Assembly (NCBI RefSeq): GCF_003670275.1
Contig: NZ_QXJF01000007.1
Coordinates: forward strand, 23,193 to 87,192
From: Helicobacter labetoulli
GTDB lineage: Bacteria > Campylobacterota > Campylobacteria > Campylobacterales > Helicobacteraceae
Length of the DNA stretch: 64,000 nt
Reading direction: 5' to 3'
The notes beneath the pieces are model-generated. The model did no database searches. It was not told the origin of the DNA and saw only the letters and a program-made list of their open reading frames with translations. Of this stretch, positions 46,821 to 56,763 are shown piece by piece (the stretch's first letter is position 1; the number at the start of each line of letters is the position of its first letter). The position numbers and the translations under genes were made by a program.

Positions 46821-46896
46821 GGTCGCTTAGCTCAGTTGGTAGAGCGCCACCCTTACAAGGTGGATGTCACAAGTTCGAGCCTTGTAGCGACCACCA
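46821..46896 (+). tRNA. tRNA-Val (TAC)
   Basis: Acceptor GGTCGCT/AGCGACC, discriminator A, CCA encoded; anticodon stem CCACC/GGTGG with loop CTTACAA, anticodon TAC. 76 bases. Confidence 0.95.
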
Positions 46897-46920
46897 CTTT
46901 TTCGTTAAGCGAGATTCTTT

Positions 46921-46997
46921 GGAGCGGTAGTTCAGCTGGTTAGAATACCTGCCTGTCACGCAGGGGGTCGCGGGTTCGAGTCCCGTCCGCTCCGCCA
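46921..46997 (+). tRNA. tRNA-Asp (GTC)
   Basis: Acceptor GGAGCGG/CCGCTCC, discriminator G, CCA encoded; anticodon stem CCTGC/GCAGG with loop CTGTCAC, anticodon GTC. 77 bases, last of the cluster. Confidence 0.95.
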
Positions 46998-47424
46998 CTT
47001 TTCCTACTTCTTTCTAAATATAACTTCTACGGGTTGCTTTTTAAATATTGTTTTTTCTTCATTTGGTTGTAGATTCTATATTTTTGCATAGCTAAAATCT
47101 TAAAAAACTCATAACATATAGTGCTACTCATTGTATGTAATTGCTATACATAGCTATGCTTGGTTTGCAAAAAAAAAACTTGAGTATTAAATTATAATAT
47201 GTAGAATATTTAAATAAAAAAGTTTATATAACTTTATACAAATACACTAAACTTTTATAATTTTTAGCAATATTTTTATTTATTTGCTAATTTATTTGCT
47301 TTTTTTGTATTATAATGTCACCTGTTTCATTAAGAAACCTGAAACAAACTTAGCAAACAATACAAGATATTGCAAGTTATAAGGCGAATGTGTCTATAAG
47401 ATAGAAACAGAATGAGAGGGAGCA
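46998..47424. other. 427-base AT-rich gap before hrcA
   Basis: No gene is visible. It contains a run of AT-rich sequence with small inverted repeats (TATGTA...TACATA around 47136-47153; ATAGCTAT near 47151), an A10 run at 47170-47179, and the hrcA promoter and dyad at 47311-47346. No CIRCE sequence (TTAGCACTC-N9-GAGTGCTAA) was found. Confidence 0.6.
47311..47346 (+). promoter_or_regulatory. hrcA-grpE-dnaK promoter with GTTTC/GAAAC dyad
   Basis: TATAAT at 47311-47316, then TGTTTC (47323-47328) with GAAACA at 47341-47346; an internal GAAAC at 47334-47338 also pairs with GTTTC. The dyad would sit at or just after the transcription start, a position suited to repression. The repressor is not identified. 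Confidence 0.5.
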
Positions 47425-48225
47425 ATGAGCAAGAAAGATTTACTGCTTTGCTGTGTTATCGTTGAGTATTTGCAGCATAAAGAGCCTATTGGCTCTGAAT
47501 CGCTCAAAGCCCTAATGAATACAAAAATCTCATCTGCAACTATACGCAATTATTTTAAGACATTGAGTGATGAGGGGTTATTGTTTCAGCCACATATTAG
47601 TGGTGGGCGTATCCCTACTCTTAGTGCTTTGAAGGCTTATTGGTATAGACATATTGATGCAAAATCCACGCTAGAAGTGGATTCTATGGAGCATATTCAA
47701 AAGGCGTGTTTGGCTTGCGATATATTTTGTGTTTTAAGCGTAGAGCAAAGCAACAAGCTGTTATCTGTTACTCGTATAGATGAGAAGCTTTTGCTTGATT
47801 TTGAGCATATTGGCATTACTCTGCCCTTTAGCAGTGCTTTGGAGAGATTCCTAAGCGAGTTAAAAGGACTAGATGTTATAGATATGAGGAAAATTGCCTT
47901 TCAAGTTCGCGCTCAAGGCTTGCTTAATGCACTGCAATGTGTGCAAAGCCGCAATTTACGATTTTTTGGCGTTGGTGCATTGGCACAAGTTTGCAAGGAC
48001 AATGATGGTAGATTCCATCATATCATTAGCGGAGAGATGTTTGATACGCTTGAGAATGGAATGTATTGTGAGGAGGTGTTGCCTAAAGGGCATTTGGCTA
48101 TTATGCAGGAAATAAGGCTAAAGTCCTGCCTTGATAAAAAAGGAATGGATAAAAAAGCAAGAATGCTCTGTATTGGGGCGTTAGATAGAGACTTTACACA
48201 TTTTTATTCGTGTATTCAATCTTAA
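47425..48225 (+). CDS. hrcA: Heat-inducible transcription repressor HrcA
   Basis: 266-residue repressor with an N-terminal winged helix (VEYLQHKEPIGSESLKALM; SSATIRNYFKTLSDEGLLFQ; HISGGRIPTLSALKAYWYRH), the HrcA hallmark, and a GAF-like dimerisation part (FFGVGALAQVCKDNDGRFHH). Normally autoregulates through CIRCE. In operon with grpE and dnaK as in HP0111-HP0109. AGGGAG precedes the ATG. Confidence 0.93.
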   Translation: MSKKDLLLCCVIVEYLQHKEPIGSESLKALMNTKISSATIRNYFKTLSDEGLLFQPHISGGRIPTLSALKAYWYRHIDAKSTLEVDSMEHIQKACLACDIFCVLSVEQSNKLLSVTRIDEKLLLDFEHIGITLPFSSALERFLSELKGLDVIDMRKIAFQVRAQGLLNALQCVQSRNLRFFGVGALAQVCKDNDGRFHHIISGEMFDTLENGMYCEEVLPKGHLAIMQEIRLKSCLDKKGMDKKARMLCIGALDRDFTHFYSCIQS

Positions 48226-48242
48226 AAAAAGGAGTGGTCTAT

Positions 48243-48812
48243 ATGGAAGAAAACAAACAAACCCAAGATTTTGAGGATTTGCAGAGTATAGATGAGAATC
48301 TAGAATCTGAAGATTCACAAAATCAAGCCCAAAATATGACAGAAAGCACTGAAGCCCAAGATAAGCAAAGCGAGGATTGGGAAAGCAAATACATAGAGCT
48401 AAAAGATCAATATGTAAGGGCTTTTGCAGATTTTGAAAATACTAAAAAGCGTTTAGAGCGAGACAAAAATCAAAGCTTAGAATATGCAAATGAGCGTGTA
48501 ATGAATGATTTGCTTCCTGTGCTTGATACGCTTGAGAAAGCCTTAGAATCTGCACAGCAAAATCCACAAGCCTCAGCGATTGCACATGGGCTAGAGCTTA
48601 CGCTTGAGAGTTTTATCAAGGTGCTAAATAAGCACGGCGTTGAGCTGATTAACACGGATGGGGAGTTTGATCCCAATTTGCACGAATGCTTAATGCAAGT
48701 GCCAAGTCAAGAAAAAAATGATGGCGAGATACTTCAAACTCTACAAAAAGGGTTTGTGTATAAGCAAAGAGTGCTACGACCATCTATGGTAAGCGTAGTG
48801 AAAAATAATTAA
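48243..48812 (+). CDS. grpE: DnaK nucleotide-exchange factor GrpE
   Basis: 189 residues: acidic, disordered N-terminus with several GAATCT/GATTCA units, a long coiled coil (IELKDQYVRAFADFENTKKR), NDLLPVLDTLEKALES and the C-terminal beta domain ending KGFVYKQRVLRPSMVSVVKN. The longest frame begins at 48210 inside hrcA; AAAGGAG at 48228-48234 is followed by ATG 48243, which is chosen. Confidence 0.96.
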   Translation: MEENKQTQDFEDLQSIDENLESEDSQNQAQNMTESTEAQDKQSEDWESKYIELKDQYVRAFADFENTKKRLERDKNQSLEYANERVMNDLLPVLDTLEKALESAQQNPQASAIAHGLELTLESFIKVLNKHGVELINTDGEFDPNLHECLMQVPSQEKNDGEILQTLQKGFVYKQRVLRPSMVSVVKNN

Positions 48813-48827
48813 TTAAAGGAGAAGACA

Positions 48828-50705
48828 ATGGCAAAGGTAATAGGAATAGATTTAGGAACAACAAATTCAGCAATGGCGGTATATGAAGGTAATGAAGCAA
48901 AGATTATTGCCAACAAAGAGGGTAAAAACACCACCCCTTCAATCGTAGCTTTTACAGATAAGGGCGAGATTCTAGTGGGTGAGCCTGCAAAAAGACAAGC
49001 GGTAACTAACCCCAAAAAGACGATTTATTCTATCAAGCGGATTATGGGGCTTATGTTTAATGAAGACAAGGCAAAAGAGGCAGAAAAAAGATTGCCTTAT
49101 AGTATTGTGGATAGGAATGGCGCGTGTGCAGTAGAGATAGCTGATAAGATTTACACGCCTCAAGAGATTTCAGCTAAGATTCTAATGAAGCTCAAAGAAG
49201 ATGCAGAATCTTATTTGGGTGAAAGTGTTACAGAAGCAGTCATCACTGTTCCAGCGTATTTTAACGACTCTCAACGCAAGGCAACAAAAGAAGCAGGGAC
49301 AATCGCAGGGCTTAATGTGCTAAGAATTATTAATGAGCCAACTTCTGCTGCCCTTGCTTATGGTTTGGATAAGAAAGAGGCTGAAAAGATTATGGTTTAT
49401 GACTTAGGCGGTGGGACATTTGATGTAACAGTGCTAGAAACAGGTGATAATGTCGTAGAGGTTTTAGCCACAGGCGGAGATGCTTTCCTTGGCGGAGATG
49501 ATTTTGATAATAGAATCATTGATTGGGCGGCTGAAGAGTTTAAAAGTGATGAGGGCATTGATCTTAAAAATGATGTTATGGCATTGCAACGACTAAAAGA
49601 TGCTGCAGAGAATGCGAAAAAAGAGCTAAGCTCCGCTCAAGAAACAGAGATTAATCTCCCCTTTATCACCGCAGATGCGAGCGGTCCAAAGCACTTGGTT
49701 AAAAAAATCACTCGTGCGAAGTTTGAAAGCTTGATTGATGATTTGATTGAAGATACGATTAAAAAAATTGATTTTGTGATTAAAGATGCGGGATTATCAC
49801 AGAGTGATATTAGCGAAGTTGTTATGGTAGGTGGCTCTACGCGGATTCCAAAAGTGCAAGAGCGAGTGAAAGAATTTATCGGTAAAGATTTAAATAAATC
49901 AGTCAATCCCGATGAGGTTGTTGCAGTAGGTGCGGCGATTCAAGGTGGGGTGCTGAAAGGTGATGTAAAAGATGTGCTTTTGCTTGATGTAACGCCTTTA
50001 AGCTTAGGTATTGAAACTGCTGGTGGAATCTCAACAAAAGTCGTGGAAAGGGGCGTTACAATCCCTACGAAAAAAACGCAAGTCTTTTCTACTTATGAAG
50101 ATAATCAACCTGCTGTTAGCATTAATGTCTTACAGGGGGAAAGGGAGCTTGCAAGAGATAATAAATCTCTAGGGCGATTTGATTTAAGCGGCATTCCAGC
50201 AGCACCTCGCGGTGTGCCTCAAATTGAAGTTACATTTGATATTGACGCCAATGGAATCTTAACCGTTTCAGCAAAAGACAAAGCCACAGGAAAATCTCAG
50301 GAGATTAAAATCAGTGGCTCAAGTGGGCTTTCGGATTCAGAGATTGAAAAAATGGTCAAAGAAGCTGAACTTCACAAGGAAGAGGATAGCAAGAAAAAGG
50401 CGATTATTGAGCTAAGAAATAGTGCGGATTCATTGGTGTATCAAACTAAAAAGAGCCTTGAAGAGTTTAAAGATAAGATAGATTCTGCTGAAGTGGTTAA
50501 AATAGAATCCGCATTAAATGCTCTTGAAGAGACTTTGAAAAATGAAAACGCTTCAAAAGAGGAGCTTGAAGAAAAGATTAAGAATCTTACAGAAGCAAGT
50601 CATCAACTCGCCCAAGCTGCTTATGCTAAGGAGCAAGGCAATGCTCAAGCAGGTGGGGATTCAAAGAAAAAAGATGATGATGTCATTGATGCGGAAGTGG
50701 AATAA
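48828..50705 (+). CDS. dnaK: Chaperone DnaK (Hsp70)
   Basis: 625-residue ATP-driven chaperone: [62 protein letters not shown] in the ATPase domain, the interdomain linker [18 protein letters not shown], and an acidic tail ([13 protein letters not shown]). AAAGGAGA precedes the ATG. Partner GrpE is upstream; no dnaJ here. Confidence 0.98.
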   Translation: MAKVIGIDLGTTNSAMAVYEGNEAKIIANKEGKNTTPSIVAFTDKGEILVGEPAKRQAVTNPKKTIYSIKRIMGLMFNEDKAKEAEKRLPYSIVDRNGACAVEIADKIYTPQEISAKILMKLKEDAESYLGESVTEAVITVPAYFNDSQRKATKEAGTIAGLNVLRIINEPTSAALAYGLDKKEAEKIMVYDLGGGTFDVTVLETGDNVVEVLATGGDAFLGGDDFDNRIIDWAAEEFKSDEGIDLKNDVMALQRLKDAAENAKKELSSAQETEINLPFITADASGPKHLVKKITRAKFESLIDDLIEDTIKKIDFVIKDAGLSQSDISEVVMVGGSTRIPKVQERVKEFIGKDLNKSVNPDEVVAVGAAIQGGVLKGDVKDVLLLDVTPLSLGIETAGGISTKVVERGVTIPTKKTQVFSTYEDNQPAVSINVLQGERELARDNKSLGRFDLSGIPAAPRGVPQIEVTFDIDANGILTVSAKDKATGKSQEIKISGSSGLSDSEIEKMVKEAELHKEEDSKKKAIIELRNSADSLVYQTKKSLEEFKDKIDSAEVVKIESALNALEETLKNENASKEELEEKIKNLTEASHQLAQAAYAKEQGNAQAGGDSKKKDDDVIDAEVE

Positions 50706-50732
50706 ATTCTCAAAAATCCTTCAAAATCTCCC

Positions 50733-50761
50733 TTGACATACAATACTAAATCTCCTACAAT
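50733..50761 (+). promoter_or_regulatory. ansB promoter
   Basis: TTGACA (50733-50738), 17-base spacer, TACAAT (50756-50761), 30 bases before the ansB ATG; a near-consensus sigma70 promoter. Confidence 0.75.
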
Positions 50762-50791
50762 AGAATTTTGTTTTAGCGTAGGAGACTTGGT

Positions 50792-51928
50792 ATGGGCTAT
50801 GTAACAAAAACTTTATGGAAACTTACTATTTGTGCTATGCTTGTGGCGACTTTGGGTTGCTCTGATTCTAAAGAGAAGCAACAAAAAGAGCAAAAGGAGC
50901 AAACTTTGCAAGATTCGCATAATACACGACATAATATAGCAAAGCCAAATATTGTTATTCTCGCCACAGGTGGAACAATCGCCGGAGCGGTGGATTCTTC
51001 ATTGCAAACAACAGGCTACCAAGCAGGAGTGCTAAGTATAGAATCTTTGCTGCAGTCTGTGCCAGAGCTTGCGAGTATCGCACATTTAGAGAGTGAGCAG
51101 ATTGCTAATATTGATAGTGCGGATATGAGCGATGAGGTGTGGCTTACACTTGCTAAACGCGTAAATACTTTACTTAAAAACTCCAAGGTTGATGGCGTGG
51201 TGATCACTCACGGCACGGATACAATGGAAGAGAGTGCGTTTTTCTTACATTTGGTAGCAAAGAGTGATAAGCCCATTGTGTTTGTGGGGGCTATGCGTCC
51301 AAGCACAGCCATTAGTGCTGATGGTCCTAAAAATCTCTATAATGCTATCTCTCTTGCAGCAAACCCAGAATCTAAGGGCAAGGGCGTTATGGTAATGATG
51401 AATGATAGGATTCAAAGTGCAAGATATGTGAGCAAAACCCACACGCTTAATGTCAATGCTTTTGCTTCTCCAAATACCGGTGATATGGGCTATATCCTTG
51501 ATGGCAAGGCGTTTTTTTACACTACGCCAAGTAAGCCTCACACCCTGCAAAGTGAATTTGATATAGATAGCCTAGATTCTTTGCCTAAAGTTGATATTTT
51601 ATACTCTTATGCTAATGATAATTCTCAAGTGGCAGCCCAAGCGTTGTTTAATCACGGCACAAAAGGGCTTGTTATTGCAGGAAGCGGAGCAGGGAGCATT
51701 CACAAAAATCATAAAGATATGCTTAAAAAGCTTATGCAAAATGGCTTAGTGGTGGTGCAAAGCTCAAGGGTGAATAATGGCTTAGTCATCGCAAATGAGG
51801 AGGATTCTAAGCTTGGGTTTATCAGTAGCTATGACCTAAATCCACAAAAAGCACGAGTGCTACTAATGTTAGCTTTAAGCAAAACAGATAATAATGAGCG
51901 GATTGCTAAGATTTTTGAATCTTATTAG
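50792..51928 (+). CDS. ansB: Type II L-asparaginase, lipoprotein form
   Basis: Hydrolyses asparagine to aspartate and ammonia in the envelope. 378 residues: leader with lipobox VATLGC (Cys about 23), a Gln/Glu/Lys linker, then the asparaginase core with both catalytic Thr motifs: IVILATGGTIAGAVDSS and VDGVVITHGTDTMEESAFFL, plus PIVFVGAMRPSTAISADGP. The lipobox is unusual, since most type II enzymes are free periplasmic. Its product feeds AspA and DcuA. In H. pylori ansB adjoins dcuA; here a decayed dcuC follows it. Confidence 0.93.
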   Translation: MGYVTKTLWKLTICAMLVATLGCSDSKEKQQKEQKEQTLQDSHNTRHNIAKPNIVILATGGTIAGAVDSSLQTTGYQAGVLSIESLLQSVPELASIAHLESEQIANIDSADMSDEVWLTLAKRVNTLLKNSKVDGVVITHGTDTMEESAFFLHLVAKSDKPIVFVGAMRPSTAISADGPKNLYNAISLAANPESKGKGVMVMMNDRIQSARYVSKTHTLNVNAFASPNTGDMGYILDGKAFFYTTPSKPHTLQSEFDIDSLDSLPKVDILYSYANDNSQVAAQALFNHGTKGLVIAGSGAGSIHKNHKDMLKKLMQNGLVVVQSSRVNNGLVIANEEDSKLGFISSYDLNPQKARVLLMLALSKTDNNERIAKIFESY

Positions 51929-52011
51929 GGTTGAAAAAGGTTTTGTTTAAATTCTTTTTTAAATTTTATGCTAGATTCCAAGAGCGGTAGGCGTAATTCA
52001 GCAAAGGAGCA

Positions 52012-53332
52012 GTGATAAGCGTATTATCATAGTTTTGACACTCTTAGTGGTGGTTGGCACGGGATATTATGTGCTAAAGGCATATAATCCTATTTTTGTT
52101 TTGCTTTTCTCTGGCATAGTTGTATTGTGTGGGGCGTTTTTTCTCTATGGTGCGGAAGTGCCACTACCTAAAAATACCCCTTCTCAATGTGTTTTTTTAG
52201 ATGTGTATAAATTCCTATCAGCTACTTTTGCAAAGACACTCAGAAGTTGGATTGATTATTATGTCTGTGGCTGGGTTTGCTACATATATGAAGCATATCA
52301 ATGCCTCTCTTCAAAACTCGCCTTTGTCGCAAATGCCCCGTTAGGCAAAATCAAAAATAAATACCTTATCCTAAGTGGGACTTTTGTGGTGGGTATGATG
52401 CTAAAGATTGTTATTTCAAGCTATGCTGAGCTTATTTTGTTGCTGTTAGCGAGTATTTATCCTGTGCTTATCTCTCTTGGAATCCACCCTATCACAGCGG
52501 TTTCTGTGCTATCACTCATTACGCTTGATTATGGTCCAAAAGATGGCAACTCAATCAATATGGCAAAAATGGTAGGGGGAGCCTGATAATGTTGTGGGAT
52601 TATTTTTGAACTATCAGTTATGGAGTGTTGTGGCGTATGTTGTTATTATCGCTCTTGTGATACCGCTGTATTATGCGTATGTGGATAAAAGAGATAGAGC
52701 AAACTCATCGGCTGAAAATGTAGAAGTTGCAGAAATTACCAACCCACAATGCCCGTTTTTTATATTTTATTGCCGTGGCTACCTATTGTGCTGCTATTTG
52801 GGACATATTTTGTTGGAATCAAGCTTGATGTGGTGAGTGCAAATTTTATCGCTATCTCTTTTTGCTTTTTGATTGAGTTTATACGCCATAGGGACGGCAA
52901 AAGAGTGAGTGAAGATATTGTTGTGGTGCTAAAGGCAATGGCAGAGATTTTTGTCTCTGTGGTGAGTATTATCATCGCTGCAAGTGTGTTTGCTGAAGGG
53001 ATAAAGGCTTTAGGCGGACTTGAAGTCATAGTGGGGTATTTGGCAAGTATGGGGAATGTCGCCGTGCTACTTTGTATCATCGTGTTAAGTTTCCTTGTCT
53101 TTGGGATTACAATCATTATGGGAAGTGGGATAGCGGCACTTAGTGCTATTGGAAACATCGCGGCAAATCTCGCTCCAAAGCTTGGCATTAAGTCTATTAT
53201 CTTGGTTTTACCCCTTGAGATAGCTTCTTGTCTTGGTAGGGCAGCTTCACCCATTGCTGGTAGCATTTAGCCCTAGCTGGATTTGCCAAGCTAGAGCCTT
53301 TGGCGATTATCAAACGAACCTTGCCATTATAG
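52012..53332 (+). pseudogene. dcuC: Decayed DcuC-family C4-dicarboxylate carrier
   Basis: Pieces of one DcuC-type membrane carrier appear in succession in different frames: TLLVVVGTGYYVLKAYNPIF (from 52035), GLIIMSVAGFATYMKHINAS (about 52250-52310, other frame), KYLILSGTFVVGMMLKIVIS, SLITLDYGPKDGNSINMAKM, QLWSVVAYVVIIALVIPLYY, FYILLPWLPIVLLFGTYFVG, EIASCLGRAASPIAGS, and after a last shift LALAGFAKLEPLAIIKRTLP ending at 53332. I count at least five frame changes. GTG 52012 behind AAAGGAG was probably the start. Clearly non-functional. Confidence 0.88.
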
Positions 53333-53428
53333 CAAAGTTTTTATTTGAATTTTCAAAAATTTGTCTTTAAAATTTAAAAAATTACAAGATATGTGAAAAT
53401 CAAAAAATATTTAAAAAATTTTATTTAT

Positions 53429-53449
53429 CAATAATTTTTATTGTATAAT
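53429..53449 (+). promoter_or_regulatory. katA promoter with overlapping dyad
   Basis: CAATAATTTTTATTG (53429-53443) is a perfect 6-3-6 dyad lying directly against TATAAT at 53444-53449, about 57 bases before katA. AT-rich dyads at this spot in catalase genes are typical PerR sites, and a perR gene is at 26.5 kb; the link is inferred. Confidence 0.5.
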
Positions 53450-53505
53450 ATTTTTTAAGCAATATATATATTCACTGCTTAAATTTTTAACCAAAAGGAG
53501 ACGAA

Positions 53506-54951
53506 ATGGCAAATTTCAAGTCATTAACCACAACCACAGGACGCCAAGTTGGCGATAACCAAAATGTAATGAGCGTAGGACCACGCGGACCGCTACTTTT
53601 GCAAGATACTTGGTATTTAGAGAAACTAGCGGCATTTGACAGAGAGAGAATCCCCGAGCGCGTAGTGCATGCACGCGGAAGTGGCGCACACGGCGTATTT
53701 GAAGCTACTGCTGATATTAGCAAATATTCAAAAGCAGCGGTATTTAAAAAAGGCACAAAAACGCCTATGTTTATTCGTTTTTCAACCGTTGCCCCAGAGT
53801 TAGGCTCAGCCGATGCGGTGCGCGACCCTAGAGGCTTTGCAGTGAAATTTTACACTACGGAGGGAAATTGGGATTTAGTTGGCAATAATACGCCTATTTT
53901 CTTTATACGCGACCCCTACAAATTCCCAGATTTTATCCACAGCCAAAAGCGCGACCCAAAAACACATATCCAAAACCCTGAAAGGTGGTGGGATTTTTGG
54001 TGTCAAACCCCAGAGGCATTGCACCAAATCACCTATCTTATGGGCGATAGAGGCATACCTGCAAGCTACCGCAATATGAATGGCTACGGAAGCCACACTT
54101 TTAGTCTTATCAATGACAAAAATCAGCGATTTTGGGTGAAATTTCATTTTCACACAATGCAAGGGATAAAAAACCTCACAAATGAAGAGGCGGCAGCGAT
54201 TCGTGCGGTAGATATGGATTCTCATCAACGCGATTTGTTTGAGTCAATCGAAAAGGGCGATTATCCCAAATGGAGAGTTTCAATCCAAGTAATGCCCGAA
54301 TCAGAAGCAAAGACTTATCGATTCCACCCATTTGATGTAACAAAGACTTGGAGTCATAAGGATTATCCGCTTATTGAGATTGGTATTATGACACTTAATA
54401 AAAACCCAGAAAATTACTTTGCCGAAGTTGAACAAGCCGCGTTTAATCCCGCTAGTGTGGTGCCAGGCATTGGGTATAGTCCAGATAGATTGCTTCAAGG
54501 CAGACTCTTTGCTTATGGGGATACACACCGCTACCGACTAGGCATTAACCACCATCAGATTCCGATAAATGCGCCAAAATCCGCGCTTAATTCTAGTGTG
54601 CGCGATGGCTATATGACAAATGGCTCGTATGGTAGCATTCGCAATTATGAACCTAGCGTTTTGGACGGATATAAGGATAATTGGAGTTTAAAAGAGCCGA
54701 TTTTAGACCCGCTAAACTTTGAGAGTGAAAGCAAACTCGGGCAGTGGGATTATAGAGAAGATGACGATGATTACTACACACAAGCGGGCGATTTGTATCG
54801 GCTAATGAGTAGCGATGAGAAAGAGCGGCTTTGTCAAACTATTGCTGGGACAATGAAAGGTATAAACGAAAAAATCATTAAGTTGCAATTAGAGCATTTT
54901 AATAAGGCTGATAGCAACTATGCAGCAAGAATAGCTCAGCTTCTAAAATAA
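53506..54951 (+). CDS. katA: Heme catalase
   Basis: Small-subunit clade catalase of 481 residues that dismutates hydrogen peroxide. Active His55 in RVVHARGSGAHGVFEAT, NADPH-domain approach FIRDPYKFPDFIHSQKRDPK, and the proximal heme Tyr337 in RLFAYGDTHRYRLG. No signal peptide. AAAAGGAG precedes the ATG. It contains no AGAATCT/AGATTCT, unlike nearly all long genes here, suggesting recent acquisition. Followed by an ankyrin gene, as katA is in Campylobacter jejuni. Confidence 0.97.
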   Translation: MANFKSLTTTTGRQVGDNQNVMSVGPRGPLLLQDTWYLEKLAAFDRERIPERVVHARGSGAHGVFEATADISKYSKAAVFKKGTKTPMFIRFSTVAPELGSADAVRDPRGFAVKFYTTEGNWDLVGNNTPIFFIRDPYKFPDFIHSQKRDPKTHIQNPERWWDFWCQTPEALHQITYLMGDRGIPASYRNMNGYGSHTFSLINDKNQRFWVKFHFHTMQGIKNLTNEEAAAIRAVDMDSHQRDLFESIEKGDYPKWRVSIQVMPESEAKTYRFHPFDVTKTWSHKDYPLIEIGIMTLNKNPENYFAEVEQAAFNPASVVPGIGYSPDRLLQGRLFAYGDTHRYRLGINHHQIPINAPKSALNSSVRDGYMTNGSYGSIRNYEPSVLDGYKDNWSLKEPILDPLNFESESKLGQWDYREDDDDYYTQAGDLYRLMSSDEKERLCQTIAGTMKGINEKIIKLQLEHFNKADSNYAARIAQLLK

Positions 54952-54953
54952 AC

Positions 54954-54975
54954 TTAAGGGCAAATCTGCCCTTAA
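54954..54975 (+). terminator. Hairpin between katA and the ankyrin gene
   Basis: TTAAGGGCA / TGCCCTTAA, perfect 9-base stem with loop AATC, just after the katA stop; no U-tract follows, so it may be a partial terminator or RNA-stability element that lowers expression of the next gene. Confidence 0.55.
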
Positions 54976-54991
54976 AAATAAAAGGAAAACA

Positions 54992-55483
54992 ATGAATTTG
55001 ACTAAAGAAGAATATGAAAAAATGCAAGAATTTGTTAAATTTTCTTTTGATTTTGCGAGGCAAGATGATGTTCATTCTTTAAAAATTATGTTAGAAAATG
55101 GACTTAATGTAAATTTGGCAAATCACAAGGGCGACACACTTTTAATGCTTGCAAGCTATCACAACAGCATTGAATGTGTGAAATTGTTGCTTGAATTTGG
55201 TGCAAATGTTGATAAGGCAAATGATAAAGGACACACGCCACTTGCTGGAGTTTGCTTTAAGGGTTATGAGGAGGTGGCAAAGATTTTGCTTGAAAATGGG
55301 GCAAATCCAAATGGCTTTGAGGGGCAAGGTGGAGCTTTAAGTCCTATAAATACAGCTATAATGTTTCGTAGAAAGGAAATTTTAAGCTTACTTTTAAGAT
55401 ATAACACTCAAAAGCTTCACTTTTGGCAAAGATTGTTTCTTAAATTTAGCCCTATTAAAGACAAAAGAATTCAAAGGCTTTAG
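54992..55483 (+). CDS. Cytoplasmic ankyrin-repeat protein, catalase partner (Cj1386-like)
   Basis: 163 residues with no signal peptide and about three ankyrin units: RQDDVHSLKIMLENGLNVNL, GDTLLMLASYHNSIECVKLL, GHTPLAGVCFKGYEEVAKIL. In C. jejuni the ankyrin gene next to katA (Cj1386) helps supply heme to catalase; position and type here match, the orthology is inferred. AAAGGAAA precedes the ATG. Like katA it has no AGAATCT heptamer. Confidence 0.8.
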   Translation: MNLTKEEYEKMQEFVKFSFDFARQDDVHSLKIMLENGLNVNLANHKGDTLLMLASYHNSIECVKLLLEFGANVDKANDKGHTPLAGVCFKGYEEVAKILLENGANPNGFEGQGGALSPINTAIMFRRKEILSLLLRYNTQKLHFWQRLFLKFSPIKDKRIQRL

Positions 55484-55577
55484 AATTCTGAAAAATACAA
55501 CGGTTAGTTTAACTGTCAATATTGTCGTGGCGTGGAGCTTTACGCTGTAAATATGCTGCAAGTGCAAGAAGTTTTTA

Positions 55578-55594
55578 GATTCTATGCTAGAATC
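55578..55594. repeat. Short AGAATCT-type hairpin before prfB
   Basis: GATTCTA (55578-55584), loop TGC, TAGAATC (55588-55594). A compact hairpin upstream of prfB; possibly a terminator of the ankyrin gene. Confidence 0.4.
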
Positions 55595-55626
55595 CATAGT
55601 TAATATTTTTGGAATAAAGGCATACA

Positions 55627-56730
55627 ATGGATTCTTATGAATACGGCGAGTTGTTAAAAACTCTGCAAAATAAAGCACAAAATATAGCAAAGATTCTAAA
55701 CCCAGATTTATTACAAAAGCGACTTGATGAGATTAATGAGCTAGAATCTCATCAAGAGTTTTGGAATGACGCAAAAAAAGCAGGGGAAATCACAAAGCAA
55801 AAGCGAAAATGTGAGCGGATTTTAAGCACTTATGCGCAGATGAAAGCCGAGCTAGATGACGCAAAAGAACTATTTGAGATAGCACAGAGTGAGGGGGATT
55901 CTAGCACTTTGGAGCTATTGTTTGAGAATGTAGAATCCTTGCAAAGCCATATACAAAAGGTAGAAATTGAGGTTATGTTAAGTGGGGAGTTTGATTCTGC
56001 AAATGCCATTATTACCATTCAGCCCGGAGCCGGTGGGACAGAATCACAAGATTGGGCTTCTATGCTCTATCGTATGTATTTGCGTTGGAGTGAGCGGCGG
56101 GGCTTTAAAGTGGAGCTGCTAGATTATCAAGATGGCGAGGAGGCAGGCATTAAGGGGGCGGCATTTATCATCAAAGGTGAGAATGCCTATGGTTATGCCA
56201 AAAGCGAAAATGGTGTGCATAGGCTGGTTAGAATCTCCCCCTTTGATGCTAATGCCAAGCGACATACAAGCTTTGCTAGTGTGCAGGTAAGCCCGGAATT
56301 GAGTGAAGACATAGACATTGAGATTTTGGATAAGGACATTCGCATTGATACCTATCGTGCCAGTGGTGCGGGCGGTCAGCATGTGAATAAGACAGAATCT
56401 GCTATCCGCATAACGCACTTTCCAACAGGCATAGTCGTGCAGTGTCAAAATGATCGCAGTCAGCACAAAAATAAGGCAACGGCTATGAAAATGTTGCAAA
56501 GCAAACTCTATGAGCTAGAGCGGCTAAAGCAGAGTGAAGGCGTGGCAAATGCCGAAAAAAGCGAAATAGGTTGGGGACATCAAATCCGTAGCTATGTCCT
56601 AGCCCCCTATCAGCAGGTAAAGGACTTGCGAAGTAACTTTGCTACGAGCGATACTGATGGCGTGCTAGATGGTGATATTGATGACTTAATAGAATCTGTG
56701 CTTGTTTTGGGTGGAGATAAAGGCGAGTGA
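55627..56730 (+). CDS. prfB: Peptide chain release factor 2
   Basis: Terminates translation at UGA and UAA. The 367-residue protein has an N-terminal helical domain, the stop-recognition SPF in [16 protein letters not shown] and the catalytic GGQ in [19 protein letters not shown]. The gene is one continuous frame; the programmed +1 shift used by many bacteria is absent. Its 3' end (56674-56730) has a diverged partial copy at 61238-61291 beyond the R-M locus, marking the insertion site. Confidence 0.96.
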   Translation: MDSYEYGELLKTLQNKAQNIAKILNPDLLQKRLDEINELESHQEFWNDAKKAGEITKQKRKCERILSTYAQMKAELDDAKELFEIAQSEGDSSTLELLFENVESLQSHIQKVEIEVMLSGEFDSANAIITIQPGAGGTESQDWASMLYRMYLRWSERRGFKVELLDYQDGEEAGIKGAAFIIKGENAYGYAKSENGVHRLVRISPFDANAKRHTSFASVQVSPELSEDIDIEILDKDIRIDTYRASGAGGQHVNKTESAIRITHFPTGIVVQCQNDRSQHKNKATAMKMLQSKLYELERLKQSEGVANAEKSEIGWGHQIRSYVLAPYQQVKDLRSNFATSDTDGVLDGDIDDLIESVLVLGGDKGE

Positions 56731-56763
56731 GATTCTAAAATCACATAATCAAAGGAGACAAAA

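Noticed and set aside
52760..53266. 168-codon minus-strand open frame across the dcuC remnant
   Set aside because: The plus strand clearly encodes DcuC pieces; the antisense frame has no family motif.
55627..56730. Programmed frameshift in prfB
   Set aside because: The frame is continuous from ATG to stop with GGQ and SPF in place; no early in-frame TGA.
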